A DNA stretch of 6,979 bases, taken from positions 1 through 6,979 of the forward strand of contig JAIRSN010000141.1 of NCBI GenBank assembly GCA_031255425.1. The letters run 5' to 3'. Shown here piece after piece: positions 4,631 to 6,979 of the stretch (its first letter is position 1; every line of letters starts with the position of its first letter). The notes beneath the pieces are model-generated. The model was not told the origin of the DNA. It was given only the letters and a program-made list of their open reading frames with translations, and searched no databases. Source of the stretch: Dysgonamonadaceae bacterium. GTDB taxonomy: Bacteria; Bacteroidota; Bacteroidia; Bacteroidales; Azobacteroidaceae. A program made the translations under genes and the position numbers.

Positions 4631-6979
4631 TTAAAAATTCGCTGCTTCTTCTATTTTTCCCCGGATAAGTTTCAGCAAAAGGCGTCCGTCTTCCTGCGAC
4701 CGGCTTCCTTTTTCAAAGCCTTCCAGAAGGACGACCAACTCTTTCGCCGAAATCATCTTCATCACCGGAATCATTTTATGGGTAATGTTTTTGATTACGC
4801 TCCATTCTTCCTTTTTAAATGCCTGTTCCAGCAGGGTGTAGTTTTTTTCCGATTCTTCTATAAAGGAATGCAGGATGGCTTTTCCGGCGCCGGCGTCGTT
4901 TCCGGCGAAAGCAATCAAGGCATTAAATCCTGTTTCTTCGGAAGACTCTTTTTCGCCGGTTGCCTGTTCTTCTCCTGCATGCTGATAAATCGCGTCGAGT
5001 AATTGTTGAGAGGAGAACGGCTTGGCCAAGAACGCGGAGAAACCCGCCTCGCGGAATTTCGTGCCGCTCAAATGCGAATTGGCCGATAGAGCGATGACCG
5101 GCATTGTTTTCGCGTTTTCAAAATTCGCCGCACGAATCTGTTCTACCAGTTCAAAACCGTTCATATCCGGCATTTGAATATCGGAAAAAACCATGTCGAA
5201 GCGTTCCTCCCGAAGGATTTGCAAGGCTTTCGATGCACTCGAACAGGTGCGTAAACGGATGCCTTCCTGTTTCAATAACTCCGTGAGCAGGTTCAGTTGA
5301 ACAATGTCGTCGTCGATGAACAGTATTTTCAACGGCTTTTCGCGCTGCCGGAGCTTCTCCGCTTTTATCTCCTCCAACGGAATCACGATGGTGAAAACAG
5401 AACCCTCTCCTATCGTTGAATCGACTGAAATAGAACCTCCCAGCAGGCGAGCCAGCTTATTGGAAATGCTTAATCCCAAACCCGAACCTTCGATATTCTC
5501 CCCCGTATAGTCGAGCCGCTCAAATTCATTGAATATCCGTTCTTTATCCTGCTCTTTGATGCCGTGTCCCGTGTCTTTAACAGACAGCAGCAATTTCACC
5601 TGGTTTTCGATCTTTATTAATTGGGCAGACAACGTAATGCGGCCTTTCGCAGGCGTAAATTTAACGGCATTGGAAAGGAGGTTGTTCACGATTTGCCGGA
5701 TGCGGTAAGGGTCGCTGATGTAGTTTTCCTCTTTGCCGATATTCACCTCCGGATCGAACTGCAATTCTTTTTTCTGCGTTTCAGGCAAAAAACTATTGTA
5801 AATATCCGTCAACAGGATATAGGGGGAAAAAGGCAAGTGTTCGATTTTTTGCCGGTTTTCGTCCAACGAGTGAAAGTCTAATAAGTTCCGCGCCAGATCA
5901 AGAATATGCGTTGCCGAATGGTGCATGTTTTCTATATAATATCCGTCGCGGGACGAGGGCTTGTTTTTCAACATCAACTCAAGATAGCCCAAAATCGAAC
6001 TGATAGGCGCTTTAATGTCGTGCGTAATGGTCAGCATGAGCTGTTCGCGGGAGGCGAGCAGTTTTTCCACTGCTTTTTTCCCTGTTGCGATTTCATTTTG
6101 CAACCGCTGGCTGACCGTGATGGAATGAATAATCCACATCATAAAAACGAGCGCCACGATAATCGCGGCAAAGGCTATAATGGAAATAATGACCGACGAA
6201 CGCTGAATGGTTCCCGCCCGTTCGTTCATTATGTTCAGGTTTTTCAGGTATTCATTCCGCTCCATTTCGTTCATTATCCGGTTGATCTGAGCTGTCGTCC
6301 GCTCGTTCACGGAATAGAGTTCGTTTTGCTTCCGCAACAACCGCGACGCAATGACGGCATTTCGCTTCTGGGCCGCCAGATTGATTTCCTGTATAAATTC
6401 GATCAGCGTATCTTTGATCGCGGGCAGGACAACGTTCTGTAAATTAATCGTAGAAAAATGACTTATTTGTTGCAGCGTATCCTGTTGGTTGGGTTTAATC
6501 GCTTCGCTGATTCTCCGGAAAAGACCTTTTTTTTCCTTCAGGATGGTGGTTGTATCCCCCATCTCTTGCAACGTTCCCGACAGCAGGTCGTCCAAGGCAG
6601 CCAGATCCGCCCGGTCCAGCACAGTCTTTTGTACGATTTCTTTTACCGTGTTGTTCTGGTACGATTTCATCAGCCGGACCAATTCCGCCATATTTTCTTT
6701 TTTCTTCGTCAACAGCGTATTCAGGCTGTCCAGATGCGGATGTATATCCGTGTCCTCAAAAACGGATTTCATCGCCGTCAACTGACTGAAAACGGTGGTC
6801 ATCAACGAATCATATTCAAGGTGCCGCACCGGATCGGTTGCAACCGTTAACAGTCCCATTGTGCCTTCGGCATGATACATGGTGGCTAAGGTATTACTCA
6901 AAATAACCAACTCCTCCTGCGTCTGATAGGACTCGGCGGCTTGGGAATAGTGCAGCCATTCCCTGTAAATCCAGACAAT
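4631..6979 (-). CDS. Hybrid sensor histidine kinase with receiver and HPt domains (N-terminus outside window)
   Basis: At least 782 residues are visible and the frame is still open at the right edge, so the true start lies beyond the window. The visible part begins IVWIYREW, probably the end of a first membrane helix, followed by a mostly helical, probably periplasmic sensor region (to about 255) of no recognised family. A second membrane helix (about 261-284) and a short linker lead to the kinase core. Phospho-acceptor His320 lies in TITHDIKAPIS, the N box has Asn433/Asn437, and the ATP lid has DTGHG (469-473) and GSGLGL (498-503). A receiver domain (about 550-668) carries acidic residues 556-558, phospho-acceptor Asp600, Ser632 and Lys653. 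A C-terminal HPt domain (about 684-782) has His734. This is a His-Asp-His relay ending on HPt, so a separate response regulator should exist; none is in the window. The signal is unknown. Confidence 0.93.
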   Translation of the reverse strand: MVWIYREWLHYSQAAESYQTQEELVILSNTLATMYHAEGTMGLLTVATDPVRHLEYDSLMTTVFSQLTAMKSVFEDTDIHPHLDSLNTLLTKKKENMAELVRLMKSYQNNTVKEIVQKTVLDRADLAALDDLLSGTLQEMGDTTTILKEKKGLFRRISEAIKPNQQDTLQQISHFSTINLQNVVLPAIKDTLIEFIQEINLAAQKRNAVIASRLLRKQNELYSVNERTTAQINRIMNEMERNEYLKNLNIMNERAGTIQRSSVIISIIAFAAIIVALVFMMWIIHSITVSQRLQNEIATGKKAVEKLLASREQLMLTITHDIKAPISSILGYLELMLKNKPSSRDGYYIENMHHSATHILDLARNLLDFHSLDENRQKIEHLPFSPYILLTDIYNSFLPETQKKELQFDPEVNIGKEENYISDPYRIRQIVNNLLSNAVKFTPAKGRITLSAQLIKIENQVKLLLSVKDTGHGIKEQDKERIFNEFERLDYTGENIEGSGLGLSISNKLARLLGGSISVDSTIGEGSVFTIVIPLEEIKAEKLRQREKPLKILFIDDDIVQLNLLTELLKQEGIRLRTCSSASKALQILREERFDMVFSDIQMPDMNGFELVEQIRAANFENAKTMPVIALSANSHLSGTKFREAGFSAFLAKPFSSQQLLDAIYQHAGEEQATGEKESSEETGFNALIAFAGNDAGAGKAILHSFIEESEKNYTLLEQAFKKEEWSVIKNITHKMIPVMKMISAKELVVLLEGFEKGSRSQEDGRLLLKLIRGKIEEAANF

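Noticed and set aside
5906..6442. Plus-strand open frame of 178 codons antisense to the histidine kinase
   Set aside because: It is a shadow of the kinase and sensor coding region, with a Phe/His/Arg-rich composition typical of reversed codons.
6908..6910. TTG as the start codon of the kinase
   Set aside because: The frame stays open for 23 more codons to the window edge, and those codons read like the end of a membrane helix and the start of the sensor region, so the start lies outside the window.

Overview
The window reads as chromosomal DNA from a member of the Bacteroidales (phylum Bacteroidota). The S1 protein and the short phosphoglycerate dehydrogenase match, as I remember them, the forms found in Bacteroides and its relatives. 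A Bacteroidetes-type promoter (TTG, 20 nt, TATCTTTG) precedes rpsA, and no gene has a clear Shine-Dalgarno sequence. The family or genus cannot be fixed from this window.

All four genes lie on the minus strand, so transcription runs from high to low coordinates. First comes a membrane-bound hybrid histidine kinase whose N-terminus is cut off by the right window edge (4631-6979). After 41 bp comes serA (3672-4589), and after a further 16 bp a nupG-type nucleoside/H+ symporter (2438-3655). This spacing suggests one transcript, kinase-serA-nupG. A 207-bp gap follows with its own promoter, then rpsA (242-2230). Two strong hairpins lie beyond rpsA at 121-202. Their wobble pairs suggest that one ends the rpsA transcript and the other ends a converging plus-strand gene left of the window.

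The genes do not form one obvious pathway. SerA makes the first committed intermediate of serine synthesis, NupG imports nucleosides, S1 is a core translation protein, and the kinase is a phosphorelay with an unknown signal and partner. A sensor kinase joined to serine synthesis and nucleoside uptake is the most unusual aspect of the layout, but it may be only chance adjacency.

I see no defence system, mobile element, CRISPR array, tRNA or rRNA. The points most worth a second look are these: the replaced motif residues in SerA, the hexapeptide-repeat acidic extension of S1, the atypical HPt motif of the kinase, the repeated start region in front of serA, and the two orientation-biased terminator hairpins. 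None of them amounts to a clearly new system.
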